A DNA stretch of 64,000 nucleotides from the NCBI RefSeq assembly GCF_000381925.1, contig NZ_KB907308.1:930001-994000 (forward strand), read 5' to 3'. The notes beneath the pieces are model-generated. The model did not search any database. It saw nothing but the letters and a program-made list of their open reading frames with translations, and was not told where the DNA came from. Numbering within the stretch: position 1 is the stretch's first letter; each line of letters begins with the position of its first letter. The translations under genes were made by a program, and so were the position numbers. Below, piece after piece: positions 42,998 through 51,579 of this stretch. Origin of the DNA: Nocardia sp. BMG111209 (lineage in GTDB: Bacteria > Actinomycetota > Actinomycetes > Mycobacteriales > Mycobacteriaceae).

Positions 42998-43666
42998 TTA
43001 TCGGGTGGGGGTGGTGGCTCGGGTGCGGGCGTAGGTGATCACGTGTTCGGCGTAGGGGGCGTCGGTGTCGGCGAAGTGGTTTCGCAGGTGGTCGAAGGCG
43101 GCGTCCAGGTCGGGGGTGGGGCCTCGGTCGGCGAGGAGGATGGTGATGGCTTCCCAGGTGTCGGCTCTCGGGTCGGGGATTGCCAGTAGTTCGTCCAGGT
43201 AGCGGCCAGGTTCCAGGAGGCGGAGGGCGCGGCGGGCGTAGGTGTGCACGCGGCGGGGCAGTTCGGCGCGGACGGTGTCGATATCGGCCTGCAGGACGTG
43301 GCCGCCGGGCTGGTCCGGGTCCAGGCGCACCGACCACAGGCCGGTCTGGTCCGGGGGCAGGCCGTGGTCGGTGAGCAGGCCGGGGCCGGTGGCGGATTCG
43401 AAGGGAGTGGGCGGCAGGCCGCGCTGGGTGTTGCGCCAGTTGCAGAATTCCCACCAGGCGGTCGGGGTGGCGCCGAGGCTCAGGCCGAATTCGAGGACCT
43501 GCTGACCGCCGGTCCAGGTGCGGAAGGTGCGGGTGCGGCCGACCGTGGCCAGGCCGCCCGGCTCCGGCCGGACCCAGGTGGGCTCGGCGCCGTGGAATCC
43601 GTACGACTGCAGCAGTTTCTCCAACTCGCGTAGCACGCGGCGCAGCGCCGACTCCGATCTCACCAT
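42998..43666 (-). CDS. Unknown protein of about 222 residues
   Basis: I do not recognise a firm family. The N-terminal RRVLRELEKLLQSYGFHGAEPTWVRPEPGGLATVGRTRTFRTWTGGQQVLEFGLSLGATPTAWWEFCNW vaguely recalls DUF4304-type proteins (a helix, then beta strands with Trp). The C-terminal half is helical with RRVHTYARRALRLLEPGRYLDELLAIPDPRAD and a repeat of aspartate-rich helices. Minus-strand codon use is very rich in C. It converges on the nuclease-helicase gene with a 43-base gap. A small hairpin (CCCGC/GCGGG, 43668-43683) lies just upstream of the start. Function is unknown; a link to the neighbour is possible but not shown. Confidence 0.6.
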   Translation of the reverse strand: MVRSESALRRVLRELEKLLQSYGFHGAEPTWVRPEPGGLATVGRTRTFRTWTGGQQVLEFGLSLGATPTAWWEFCNWRNTQRGLPPTPFESATGPGLLTDHGLPPDQTGLWSVRLDPDQPGGHVLQADIDTVRAELPRRVHTYARRALRLLEPGRYLDELLAIPDPRADTWEAITILLADRGPTPDLDAAFDHLRNHFADTDAPYAEHVITYARTRATTPTR

Positions 43667-43861
43667 TCCCGCAGATTAGCGGGGGTCACCGACAGGTCGG
43701 CGGGACGGTCCCGGCGGGTGGCGGGGATTCGGTCGCGATTATTCACCTGGCGGGAAAAATTTTGCGAAACGGCCTCGCCGGGCGCTGCGGCGGGTGTAAG
43801 CAGGAAGCCGAACCGGCCGGCATCGCCGCGTGGCCGGACCGTGAGTGAACGAGGTTTTTCG

Positions 43862-44923
43862 ATGCCATCGACCCCCTATCGCGTCGTTCAATGGACGACC
43901 GGCAATGTCGGCAAGAGTTCCGTGCAGGCGCTGGCCGCGCATCCGGACATCGAACTGGTCGGCTGCTTCGCCTGGTCGGCGGACAAGGTCGGCCGTGACG
44001 TCGGCGAGCTGGCCGGGATCGAGCCGGTGGGGGTGACCGCGACCGACGACGTCGACGCCCTGCTGGCGCTGAAGCCGGATTGCGTGGTCTACAACCCGAT
44101 GTGGTTCGACGTCGACGAGCTGGTCCGGATCCTGTCCTCCGGCGCCAACGTCGTCGCCACCGCCGCCTTCATCACCGGTCACAACCTGGGCGCGGACCGG
44201 GAGCGGATCCAGCAGGCCTGCCTGGTCGGCGGCTCGACCATCTTCGGTTCCGGCAGCAGCCCGGGATATGCGGAGCTGCTGGCGATCGTCTCGGCGAACG
44301 CCTGCGACCGGGTCGATCGCGTCACCATCGCCGAATCCGCGGACACCACCTTCTACGATTCCCCGGAGACCGAGAAGCCCGTCGGATTCGGCCGGCCCAT
44401 CGGCGATCCCGGGCTGCAGGAGGCGGCCGCGAAGGGCACCGTGGTGTTCGCCGAGGCGGTGCGCCTGCTCGCCGACGCGCTCGGCACCGAGCTGGACGAT
44501 GTGCGCTGCGTCGCCGAATTCGCCCAGACCACAGAGGATCTCGATCTCGGCTCGTGGACCATCGGAAAGGGTTGTGTCGCGGGCACATTCATCAGCTGGC
44601 AGGGCCTGGTCGGCGACGAGGTCGTCATCGATCTCAACTTCCGCTGGCGCAAGGGCCAGACGCTGGAACCGGATTGGAAGCTCGACGGCGACGGCTGGAA
44701 GATCACCATCGACGGCCGGCCCACGGTGACCACCAGCGTCGGATTCCTCCCGCCGCCGGACTTCCAGGCCCAGACCATGGCCGATTTCATGGTGCTCGGC
44801 CACATCCTCACCGCGATGCCGCCCATCCACGCCATCCCGGCGGTGGTCGCCGCCGCCCCGGGCATCGTGACCTACACCGACCTGCCGCTGCCGCTGCCGC
44901 GCGGAATCCTGCGGCGGCGCTGA
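43862..44923 (+). CDS. NAD(P)-dependent amine-dehydrogenase/DapB-like oxidoreductase
   Basis: The 353-residue protein has an N-terminal Rossmann module (YRVVQWTTGNVGKSSVQALAAHPDIELVGCFAW), D-rich loops, CVVYNPMWFDVDELVRIL and GANVVATAAFITG. The second half (WQGLVGDEVVIDLNFRWRKGQTLEPDWKLDGDGWKI) matches a group of actinobacterial proteins called dihydrodipicolinate reductase-like or 2,4-diaminopentanoate dehydrogenase family. The true substrate in this group is mostly unknown. GAGG lies eight bases before ATG at 43862. A TetR gene follows 25 bases downstream on the same strand, so it may be autoregulated with this enzyme. Confidence 0.82.
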   Translation: MPSTPYRVVQWTTGNVGKSSVQALAAHPDIELVGCFAWSADKVGRDVGELAGIEPVGVTATDDVDALLALKPDCVVYNPMWFDVDELVRILSSGANVVATAAFITGHNLGADRERIQQACLVGGSTIFGSGSSPGYAELLAIVSANACDRVDRVTIAESADTTFYDSPETEKPVGFGRPIGDPGLQEAAAKGTVVFAEAVRLLADALGTELDDVRCVAEFAQTTEDLDLGSWTIGKGCVAGTFISWQGLVGDEVVIDLNFRWRKGQTLEPDWKLDGDGWKITIDGRPTVTTSVGFLPPPDFQAQTMADFMVLGHILTAMPPIHAIPAVVAAAPGIVTYTDLPLPLPRGILRRR

Positions 44924-44948
44924 TCGGGGCGTTCCGTAGGCTGAGCGG

Positions 44949-45635
44949 GTGAGCAGCGGATATCCACCCGGCCCGGAGGCGCCCGCGGGCCCTCGGGGCC
45001 GGGGCCGGCCCAGCAAGATCAACCGGGACCGTATCGTCGCGGCCGCGCGCGGGCTGGCGCCGGAGAAGCTCACCATGCAGGCCGTCGCCGATTCGCTCGG
45101 CGTCGATCGCAAGGCGCTCAACTACTACGTCAGCGACCGGGAGGGTCTGCTCGAACTGGTCGCGCTGGACGCCTTCGAATCCGAGATCGGCCGCGTCGAT
45201 CTGCCCGCGCACGCCGACTGGCGGCAGGTACTGCGGTCCTACGCGACGGCGACGAAGGAGGCGTTCGCCCGCGTCGGCGTGCTGATCTCCTATGTGCGGT
45301 TCGACGGGGTGACCGATACGGCGGCCCTGAAGGTGGTCGAGCGCATCATCGAATCGCTGACCGCCGCGGGTTTCGAGGTCGACGACGCCGGGCGGGCCAT
45401 CACCCTGGTGTCCGGCGTCGCGCACGCCGCGGCGCGCGAGGCCATGGCGGTGGCCGGGGGCCGCGCCGATCCACAGGCGGAGAATGTGCTGCACGCGCTG
45501 GAAACCGCCGCACCGGAACAATTTCCGTTGCTGCACCGGCTGGCCGCCGACCGGCGGGCCCCGGACCGGCCCGACGAGCAGTTCCGCTTCGACGTGGAGG
45601 TGATCATCGCGGGTCTCGGGCAGCAGCTGCGCTGA
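44949..45635 (+). CDS. TetR-family regulator
   Basis: The 228-residue protein has an N-terminal Pro/Gly-rich tail and the HTH GRPSKINRDRIVAAARGLAPEKLTMQAVADSLGVDRKALNYYVSDREGLLELVALDAFE. The C-terminal ligand domain is the TetR_C-type, with GVLISYVRFDGVTDTAALKVVERIIESL. It sits 25 bases after the DapB-like gene in the same direction and converges on EspG by nine bases. No palindrome is obvious in the 44924-44948 gap. The target is most probably the upstream oxidoreductase gene. Confidence 0.88.
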   Translation: MSSGYPPGPEAPAGPRGRGRPSKINRDRIVAAARGLAPEKLTMQAVADSLGVDRKALNYYVSDREGLLELVALDAFESEIGRVDLPAHADWRQVLRSYATATKEAFARVGVLISYVRFDGVTDTAALKVVERIIESLTAAGFEVDDAGRAITLVSGVAHAAAREAMAVAGGRADPQAENVLHALETAAPEQFPLLHRLAADRRAPDRPDEQFRFDVEVIIAGLGQQLR

Positions 45636-45644
45636 GTCGGCGCC

Positions 45645-46382
45645 TCAGCCCGCCATCCCGGCGCGCCGCGTGATCTGCGCCGCGAGCTCCTCGGCCGAGA
45701 CCGCGGTGATGGTGGTCTCGGCGTCGCCGACGTCGACGAGATAGCGGCCGCCCACCCGGGTGTCGGGCAGGACGTCGAACCAGCTGAGATGCTCCACCGG
45801 CCGCGCCGCGCCGCGCTCGATGCGCAGATAGCCCTCCGCCGAGCGCGGCGCCCGCAGCAGGACCCGCATGCGTTCCTCGATCGGACGCTGCGCGGCGTCG
45901 TCGCGCGTCTGTTCCTCCCCGCGAACCCCGGGAGTGGTGCCGGTCATGGTGCCCGCCGCACCGGCGGCGGCCGGCGGCAGACCGGCCGCGAGATGTCCGC
46001 CCAGATGCCCGGGGCCGGTGACGACCAGTCGCAGATCACCGCCGGAATCCGCTGCGGTACCGGGCTTCTGGGACAGTACGACCCCCAGGGGCCCGGATAC
46101 GGCGCCGAGTGCGCGCAAGCGGACATCGGAGTGGTGCAGTCGCCCCCAGGACACGATCCGCAGATCGGGGTCGGCGAGCGCACGCAGCGGCGCGGTGAGG
46201 TCCGGATCGGCGTGCCGTGGGTACCGAGCGCTCACCGCCGCGCGATATCGCACGTGTTCGGTTGTGGTGGTGTGACTTTCGAGGATGCTGATCGGGAACG
46301 GCGGCGCGTCCTCCCCGGTCTCGGATTCCCAGACCCACGCGAACTCGTCCGGCGTGAAATTCCAGGAAGTGCGGGCACTCAC
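45645..46382 (-). CDS. EspG-family ESX (type VII) secretion chaperone
   Basis: The 245-residue protein matches the EspG family: an N-terminal SWNFTPDEFAWVWESETGEDAPPFPISILESHTTTT, a run of alternating beta strands (LRIVSWGRLHHSDVRLRALGAV), and a C-terminal domain LPDTRVGGRYLVDVGDAETTITAVSAEELAAQI. EspG proteins bind PE/PPE-type substrates in the cytoplasm of mycolata and guide them to type VII machinery. No esx or PE/PPE gene is visible in this window. A small ORF overlaps its GTG start by four bases, and an NlpC/P60 gene is divergent across 405 bases. EspG outside an ESX locus may serve an orphan substrate. Confidence 0.82.
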   Translation of the reverse strand: MSARTSWNFTPDEFAWVWESETGEDAPPFPISILESHTTTTEHVRYRAAVSARYPRHADPDLTAPLRALADPDLRIVSWGRLHHSDVRLRALGAVSGPLGVVLSQKPGTAADSGGDLRLVVTGPGHLGGHLAAGLPPAAAGAAGTMTGTTPGVRGEEQTRDDAAQRPIEERMRVLLRAPRSAEGYLRIERGAARPVEHLSWFDVLPDTRVGGRYLVDVGDAETTITAVSAEELAAQITRRAGMAG

Positions 46383-46528
46383 CGAGCGGCACCCGGCGCC
46401 GGAACGGGTCCCGCGCCGACCACGCCGCCGCGCATCCGCGCGCGCGTCATCGCCCGGAAGCGCTGGTCACGGTCCGCGAAGCCCGGGTTCGTCCCTGACT
46501 CCTGCGAGGCATCCTGGCGACCGCCCAT
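46379..46528 (-). CDS. Small ORF translationally coupled to EspG
   Basis: This 49-residue reading (MGGRQDASQESGTNPGFADR...) ends with a TGA that overlaps the EspG GTG in GTGA. GAGGGGG lies eight bases before ATG at 46528. No domain is visible; the tail is Gly/Ala/Pro-rich and basic. The coupling and the ribosome-binding site are the only support. The rest of the 46383-46787 gap holds nothing I recognise. Confidence 0.4.
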   Translation of the reverse strand: MGGRQDASQESGTNPGFADRDQRFRAMTRARMRGGVVGAGPVPAPGAAR

Positions 46529-46787
46529 CGCACAACACCCCCTCGACGAACACGGCATCCGCGGGAGCCGGATCGGATGCCTGGCCTCGGGAGAATAACA
46601 CGCCGACCGGTCCCGCCCGGCCGGCCGCGGATCCCGGTGCGCGGCTTCGCGGTGACGCGACACCGGAATCGCTGCGGCACAGGTGAATTCGCCACCTGTT
46701 CCCATGCATGACGAGTCATGTTCCGAGCGCGGCCCGTATCATGAAGATCGAATTTCGGGTCGGTACGGTTCGACAGGCGGTCGTTCG

Positions 46788-47813
46788 GTGGCAGAAGACG
46801 GCGAGGATTCGGCACTGTCACAACCGGATCCGAGTGACCCCCCGAATCCGTTCGCGGGTGTGCTGCCCGCGGTGGGCGCGATGTTGCGCGGTCTCACCGG
46901 TGGCGATCCGGGCAATCCGCTGGCCCGGGTGCCGGATACCGTGCAGCAGTTGGCCGCCGCCTACGGCAGTGGCGCCGCGGCCGCTCCCCCGGTGCCGGAA
47001 ACCCCGGTGGCGCCGGATATCCGCGTCACCGGATCCCCGACCGGCACGGCGCCCGACTCGGTGGCCGCCACCCAGGCCGGGCACGGCGACACCGGCGCGG
47101 CCTACGGCGATATCGACAATCGGCTGTCCGACCGGCTCGGCGGGCTGGCCGACCACAGCAATACCGGCAGGACCGCGATGGATACGCTGGTCCGCGACCT
47201 CACCGATCGGCTGACGCAACTGGGGGTCACCGCCGACACCCCGGCGGGCCGGCAGCAGTTGCAGGACACCCTCGGCACCGCCCTGCAGAACGCGCAGAAT
47301 CTGGTGACCGGATCCAGCGCCGCGATGGATCAGGCCGCGGCGGCCATCGACAGACTCGCCGACGAATTCCTGCCCGGCCACGCCGGCCGGAACGACGCTC
47401 CGGCACCGGAATCCGCCGCACCCCCGGACGACAGCCCGCCGAAGCCGGACGACACCCCGGCCGGGAAGGCGGTGCAGGCGGCGCTCACCGAGGTCGGCAA
47501 GCCGTATGTATACGGGTCCATGGGACCGAATTCCTTCGATTGTTCCGGGCTGACGCACTATGCCGCCGACGCGGCGGGTGTCGACATCCCGCGCACCGCC
47601 GCCGATCAATATCAGCAACTGGACAAGATCGGGATCGATGCCATCCGGCCCGGCGATCTCATTTTCCCGGCCGCGGAATTCAACGGCGGATATCCCAGTC
47701 ACGTGATGCTCTACATCGGCGACGGGCAATGCGTCGAGGCGCCGACCGCGGGACAGAACGTCCACGTGGTCGCGCTACCGGCGAATTTTCACGCCTCGCG
47801 CTGGGCCGGCTGA
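46788..47813 (+). CDS. NlpC/P60-type peptidoglycan endopeptidase
   Basis: The 341-residue protein ends in an NlpC/P60 domain (about residues 225-341): the catalytic Cys in NSFDCSGLTHYAADAAG, the His in YPSHVMLYIGDG, and the third residue region near QNVHVVALP. The N-terminal half is helical and low in charge (VQQLAAAYGSGAAAAPP; LVRDLTDRLTQLGVTAD; AMDQAAAAIDRLADEF) with Pro-rich linkers. I see no Sec signal peptide, though enzymes of this type act outside the membrane. Location beside a divergent EspG gene suggests export by type VII or leaderless secretion; YxxxD occurs (YGDID). GTG at 46788 is supported by AGGCGG. Tail overlaps the TetR gene by 25 bases. Confidence 0.82.
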   Translation: MAEDGEDSALSQPDPSDPPNPFAGVLPAVGAMLRGLTGGDPGNPLARVPDTVQQLAAAYGSGAAAAPPVPETPVAPDIRVTGSPTGTAPDSVAATQAGHGDTGAAYGDIDNRLSDRLGGLADHSNTGRTAMDTLVRDLTDRLTQLGVTADTPAGRQQLQDTLGTALQNAQNLVTGSSAAMDQAAAAIDRLADEFLPGHAGRNDAPAPESAAPPDDSPPKPDDTPAGKAVQAALTEVGKPYVYGSMGPNSFDCSGLTHYAADAAGVDIPRTAADQYQQLDKIGIDAIRPGDLIFPAAEFNGGYPSHVMLYIGDGQCVEAPTAGQNVHVVALPANFHASRWAG

Positions 47814-48376
47814 TCGGCGGCGCGGGAGGCGGCGAGGACCATGTCCACCACGGAATCGGCGTAACCGCCGCGCACCGATTTCCGTTCGAAATGCGCGCGA
47901 TAGATCACCGGGGCCATCAGCAGATCGGTCATGAGGCCGGTATCGGCGCCGGCGGGGAGTTCGCCGCGGGCGATACCGCGGCGTAGCACCCGCTCGTACA
48001 TGTCGCGCGCGTCGGCCATCGACTTCTTGCGCAGCACTTCGAGTTCCGGTTCCCGGGTCGCCGCGTCGACGAAGGAGGCGAACACCCGGCCGCTGTCGCG
48101 GCCGGACACGTAGGCGGCCAACTGCCGCAACAGGGTCAGCAGATCGGCGCGCAACGATCCGGTGTCCGGATCCACCAGCGGCCGCTGCAACGAGGTGATC
48201 GCCGCGTGTACCAACTGCGCCCGCGAACCCCACCGGCGGTAGATCGTCGCCTTGCTCACCCCGGCCGTCGCGGCGACCGTGTCCACGGCCAGACCATCGA
48301 TACCGTGCTCGGCCAGAATGTCGATCGTCGCACGCAGAATCAATTCCTCCGACGCGAGCGGGCGCGGCACGGGCAC
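47789..48376 (-). CDS. TetR-family regulator (paralogue of the 18.4-kb TetR)
   Basis: The 195-residue protein is closely similar along its length to the TetR at 18423-18986, with the identical recognition region SKATIYRRWGSRAQLVHAAI. Two 19-bp operator-like palindromes (48411-48429, 48525-48543) lie between it and the divergent SDR gene, and a third copy lies in the 22-kb locus. It is therefore probably an autorepressor that also acts on, or competes at, the 22-kb promoter. It overlaps the NlpC/P60 gene tail to tail by 25 bases. The inducer is likely a CoA ester or related lipid-type molecule by analogy; unproven. Confidence 0.9.
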   Translation of the reverse strand: MPVPRPLASEELILRATIDILAEHGIDGLAVDTVAATAGVSKATIYRRWGSRAQLVHAAITSLQRPLVDPDTGSLRADLLTLLRQLAAYVSGRDSGRVFASFVDAATREPELEVLRKKSMADARDMYERVLRRGIARGELPAGADTGLMTDLLMAPVIYRAHFERKSVRGGYADSVVDMVLAASRAADQPAQREA

Positions 48377-48410
48377 TCCTTCCGGTGGAATCGGCCGAAT
48401 CGGTCAAGTG

Positions 48411-48429
48411 AAACGAAACAGTGTCGTTT
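48411..48429. promoter_or_regulatory. 19-bp TetR operator, copy near tetR
   Basis: AAACGAAAC-A-GTGTCGTTT has 8 of 9 arm positions paired and lies 34 bases before the tetR start (48376). It matches the consensus AAACGAnACnGTnTCGTTT shared with 22156-22174. Confidence 0.78.
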
Positions 48430-48524
48430 ATCGTAGTCGATCCCCCGCACCCCACCGGGCCGCGACGGCGTGACCTACACCATTGTCGGCCGCGCGATCC
48501 CTCGGATGCGCCGAATCCGCAATG

Positions 48525-48543
48525 ATACGATACGGTCTCGTTC
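48525..48543. promoter_or_regulatory. 19-bp TetR operator, copy near the SDR gene
   Basis: ATACGATAC-G-GTCTCGTTC is a weaker palindrome (6 of 7 central arm positions paired) that lies 22 bases before the SDR ATG. Its right side and flank (GTCTCGTTCACTTTC) differ from the 22-kb copy in one base over 15, which supports a common origin. Confidence 0.65.
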
Positions 48544-48565
48544 ACTTTCATACGGAGGTGCCGGG

Positions 48566-49360
48566 ATGGATCTCGGACTGGCGGGTGCGACCGCGGTCGT
48601 GCAGGGCGGCACACAGGGGATGGGGCTGGCCGCGGCGGAATGTTTCGCCGCCGACGGCGCCAAGGTGGCCGTGCTGGCCCGCACCCCGGCGACGCTGGAG
48701 AAGACGGTCAGCCGCCTGCTCGAACTCGGCGCCGCGGACGCGGTGGCCCTGCGCGCGGATCTGACCCGTCCCGAGGAGGTGATCGCCGCCTTCGACACCG
48801 TGCGCGATCGCTGGGGTGAGCTCAACATCCTGATCAACGCCGCCGGACCCGACACCGGCGGCGGCTTCGAGGACCTCACCGACGAGGACTGGCTGGCCGC
48901 AATAGATCTCGGCGTGCTCGGCATGGTCCGCTGTGTGCGGGCGGCGCTGCCGCTGCTGCGGCGCGCGGAATGGGCACGGATCGTGAACATCTCGGCCCAC
49001 TCCACCAAGCGGCAGACCGAGTCGCTGATCGCCTACACCGCCGCCAAGGCGATGGTCACCAGCATCACCAAGAACCTCTCACTGACCCTGGCGAAGGACG
49101 AAATCCTGGTCAACACGGTATCTCCGGGCAGTTTCGCCTCCGAGGGCCTGCAACGCTGGGCCCGCAGCGTCGGCATCGACCCGACCGATCTGCGCGCGGT
49201 GATGCGCGGAATAGCCGAGAACTTCGGGCATCCCGCGCATCTGCCGCGAGCCGGCGCACCCGCCGAGATCGGGGCGGTGATCGCGTTCACCGCCTCCCGG
49301 CGCAACACCTACATGACCGGAGCCGATATCAACGTGGACGGTGGCTCCGACTTCTGCTGA
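48566..49360 (+). CDS. SDR-family 3-oxoacyl reductase-like dehydrogenase
   Basis: The 264-residue Rossmann protein has GGTQGMGLAAAECFAADGAKVAVLAR (cofactor loop and Arg that suggests NADP), NAAGPDTGGGFEDL (family NAG variant), the catalytic Ser in NISAHST, Tyr/Lys in YTAAKAM, and VSPGSF with the closing DGGSDFC. It resembles FabG-type reductases used in degradation pathways. GGAGG lies just upstream of ATG at 48566, and operator copies lie before it. It is divergent from the tetR gene, and its regulation is shared in pattern with the SDR at 22.3 kb. The substrate is unknown. Confidence 0.9.
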   Translation: MDLGLAGATAVVQGGTQGMGLAAAECFAADGAKVAVLARTPATLEKTVSRLLELGAADAVALRADLTRPEEVIAAFDTVRDRWGELNILINAAGPDTGGGFEDLTDEDWLAAIDLGVLGMVRCVRAALPLLRRAEWARIVNISAHSTKRQTESLIAYTAAKAMVTSITKNLSLTLAKDEILVNTVSPGSFASEGLQRWARSVGIDPTDLRAVMRGIAENFGHPAHLPRAGAPAEIGAVIAFTASRRNTYMTGADINVDGGSDFC

Positions 49361-49378
49361 ACGGCAACGACTCCCGGA

Positions 49379-51076
49379 TCAGCCGCGCTCGGCGACCTGC
49401 GGCGCGCCGCGCAACGCCGAGGCCAGCGCGGCGATCAGCGTCATGATCGCGGCCGCGCCGAACACGATCAGCAGGCCGTGATGGAACGGCCCCGACACCA
49501 GCGCCGGGAAGAACCGCTTACCGGTGAGGGTTTCGGCATCGGCGGCCGGCAGCGTGTTCAGCACACCGGTGGAGCCGAGCAGATGCGCGATCGGATTACT
49601 GCCGAGGAAGGTCGAGAACAGCGTGCTGACCGGCGGTAGTCCGGCGACATCGGCGGCGGTGGCGGCCGGTACGCCGTGGTCGCGCAGCCCCGCGGACAGG
49701 GTGCCGGGCAACGTGCCGGCCAGGCCGGTGATCATCAGCGAGAACGCGAGCCCGATCGACATCGCGGTCCCGGAGTTCTGGAAGGTCGCGCGCATACCCG
49801 AAGCGACACCGCGATATTCGGGCGCGACGCTGCCCATGATCGCGGAAGTGTTGGGCGCGGCGAACATTCCGTGCCCCAGCCCGGCCAGCAAAAGTACCGC
49901 TGCGAAGGCCGGATAAGGGAAATCGACCGGGAGCGCGAGCAATCCGAGGAAGGCCGCGGACACCAGCAGCAGCCCGGTGGTGGCGAACAGCCGCGCGCCG
50001 AAGCGATCCGACAGCCAGCCGGAGATCGGCCCGCCGAACAGGAATCCGAACGTCAAGGGCAACATGAAGATTCCGGCCCACAACGGGGTGTCCTCGTAGG
50101 CGTAACCGTGCAACGGCAGCCAGATGCCCTGCAACCACATGATCAGCATGAACTGCAGGCTGCCGCGCGCGATCGAGGTCAGCAGCGCCGCAAGGTTTCC
50201 CGCGGCGAACGCGCGTACCCGGAACAGCGCCAGCCGGAACATCGGCTCGGCGACCCGGGTCTCGGCGACGCAGAACACACCCAGTATCGCCACGCCGCCG
50301 ATCAGGGCGGCGAGCACGTACGGATTGGTCCAGCCGGTCGAATGACCGCCGTGCGGCTGGATGCCGTAGGTGATCCCGATGAGCAGCGCGCTGGTTCCGG
50401 CGGTGAAGGTGGCATTGCCGATCCAGTCGATCCGGCCGGGCCGGCGCTCGCCGATCTCCCGCAGGCTGCGGTACGACCACACCGTGCCGATCACCCCGAT
50501 GGGCACGCTCACCCAGAACACCGCGCGCCAGTCGATCGCGGCCAGCACCCCGCCGAGCAGCAATCCGAGGAACTGCCCCGCCAATGCGGTGATCTGGTTG
50601 ATACCCAACGCCATTCCGCGCTGGCGGGCCGGGAAGGCGTCGGTGAGGATGGCCGCGGAGTTCGCGGTCAGCATCGCGCCGCCGAAGGCCTGCACGATCC
50701 GGAAACCGATCAGCCACATCGCACCGTGCGCTCCGGTGAACGGATCCACCGACAGCGCAAGCGAAGCCAGCGCGAAGATGGTGAATCCCATGTTGTACAT
50801 GCGAACTCGGCCGAACATGTCGCCGAGGCGGCCGAGCACGACCACCAGCACGGCCGACACCAGCAGGTAGCCGAGCATCATCCACATCAGATAGCCGATG
50901 TTGCCCGGCGCCAGCGGATCCAGGCCGATGCCCCGGAAGATCGCCGGCAGGGCGATGATCACGATCGACGCGTCGACCGTCGCGATCAGCACGCCCAGCG
51001 TGGTGTTCGACAGCGCCACCCATTTGTACCGGTCGCCGGTCCGGGGACCGGCGGCCTTCTCATCCACGATCTGCAT
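49379..51076 (-). CDS. MFS drug-efflux transporter, EmrB/QacA (14-TM) family
   Basis: The 565-residue protein has about fourteen helices. It starts VALSNTTLGVLIATVDASIVIIALPAIFRGIGL (the TM1 D1-type segment), with motif A GRLGDMFGRVRMYN after TM2 and a QITALAGQFLGLLLGGVL segment. A large extracytoplasmic loop (about 430-520) precedes the last helix. It exports drugs or metabolites by proton antiport. It begins ten bases after the stop of a MarR gene, with GGTGAG as the ribosome-binding site for ATG at 51076, so it is controlled by that MarR. It is a different protein from the efflux pumps at 13.2 and 62.5 kb. Confidence 0.9.
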   Translation of the reverse strand: MQIVDEKAAGPRTGDRYKWVALSNTTLGVLIATVDASIVIIALPAIFRGIGLDPLAPGNIGYLMWMMLGYLLVSAVLVVVLGRLGDMFGRVRMYNMGFTIFALASLALSVDPFTGAHGAMWLIGFRIVQAFGGAMLTANSAAILTDAFPARQRGMALGINQITALAGQFLGLLLGGVLAAIDWRAVFWVSVPIGVIGTVWSYRSLREIGERRPGRIDWIGNATFTAGTSALLIGITYGIQPHGGHSTGWTNPYVLAALIGGVAILGVFCVAETRVAEPMFRLALFRVRAFAAGNLAALLTSIARGSLQFMLIMWLQGIWLPLHGYAYEDTPLWAGIFMLPLTFGFLFGGPISGWLSDRFGARLFATTGLLLVSAAFLGLLALPVDFPYPAFAAVLLLAGLGHGMFAAPNTSAIMGSVAPEYRGVASGMRATFQNSGTAMSIGLAFSLMITGLAGTLPGTLSAGLRDHGVPAATAADVAGLPPVSTLFSTFLGSNPIAHLLGSTGVLNTLPAADAETLTGKRFFPALVSGPFHHGLLIVFGAAAIMTLIAALASALRGAPQVAERG

Positions 51077-51086
51077 CTGCTCACCG

Positions 51087-51536
51087 TCACAATCGTTCCG
51101 CGAGCCGATCCAGCAGCGGCAGGGCCGCCTCGAGGACACGCCGTTCGGCCGCAGTGAATTCACTCTCGACAGCGTCGGCCAGATATCGCGCCGACTGCGA
51201 ACGCCGATCGGCGATCAGCCCGCGTCCGGCGGGTTCGATCGACACCACGGCACGGCGGCCATCGGAACGGTCCGGCCGCCGGGTGATCAGGCCGCGCTCC
51301 TCCAGCGCGGCCAGCGTCACCGCCATGGCCTGCGGCCGAACCCCTTCCGCGGTCGCCAGGGCGGTGGGAGAGCTCTCGCCCTCCCGATCCAGCCGGGCGA
51401 GTACGGATCTCTCGGACAGCGCCAAACCACCCGCACCGGCCTTGGCCTGCCGCAGCTTGCGAGCGATCCGGCCGACCGCCAGCCGCAACCGCACCGCAGT
51501 CTCACCGGCGTCCGCTCCGGACTCGCTCACCACCAC
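51087..51536 (-). CDS. MarR-family regulator of the efflux operon
   Basis: The 149-residue protein has the winged-helix segment LSERSVLARLDREGESSPTALATAEGVRPQAMAVTLAALEERGLITRRPDRSDGRRAVVSIEPAG and dimerisation helices at both ends. It lies upstream of the MFS gene on the same strand, so it is a typical local repressor of a drug pump. The start lies among three consecutive GTG codons (51531-51536) without a Shine-Dalgarno sequence, suggesting a leaderless transcript. A palindrome-like element at 51542-51560 fits an operator at the promoter. Confidence 0.88.
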   Translation of the reverse strand: MVVSESGADAGETAVRLRLAVGRIARKLRQAKAGAGGLALSERSVLARLDREGESSPTALATAEGVRPQAMAVTLAALEERGLITRRPDRSDGRRAVVSIEPAGRGLIADRRSQSARYLADAVESEFTAAERRVLEAALPLLDRLAERL

Positions 51537-51541
51537 GGGTA

Positions 51542-51560
51542 TTTACAATAGGTTGATAAA
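51542..51560. promoter_or_regulatory. Candidate MarR operator
   Basis: TTTACAATAGGTTGATAAA reads as an imperfect inverted repeat (TTTA-CAA / TTG-ATAAA, one-base offset) and lies six bases before the MarR start. It is much more AT-rich than the surroundings and likely spans the -10 region. Confidence 0.55.
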
Positions 51561-51579
51561 CTCTCGATAACTACCCGAA

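Noticed and set aside
46388..46787. Other frames in the EspG-NlpC gap as an esx/PE gene pair
   Set aside because: No WxG motif, PE/PPE motif or paired short helical ORFs could be found there.
47789..49360. Whole-block duplication of the 18-23-kb locus
   Set aside because: Only the TetR and the operator are clearly related; the two SDR proteins differ in cofactor loop and catalytic surroundings and appear to be distant members.
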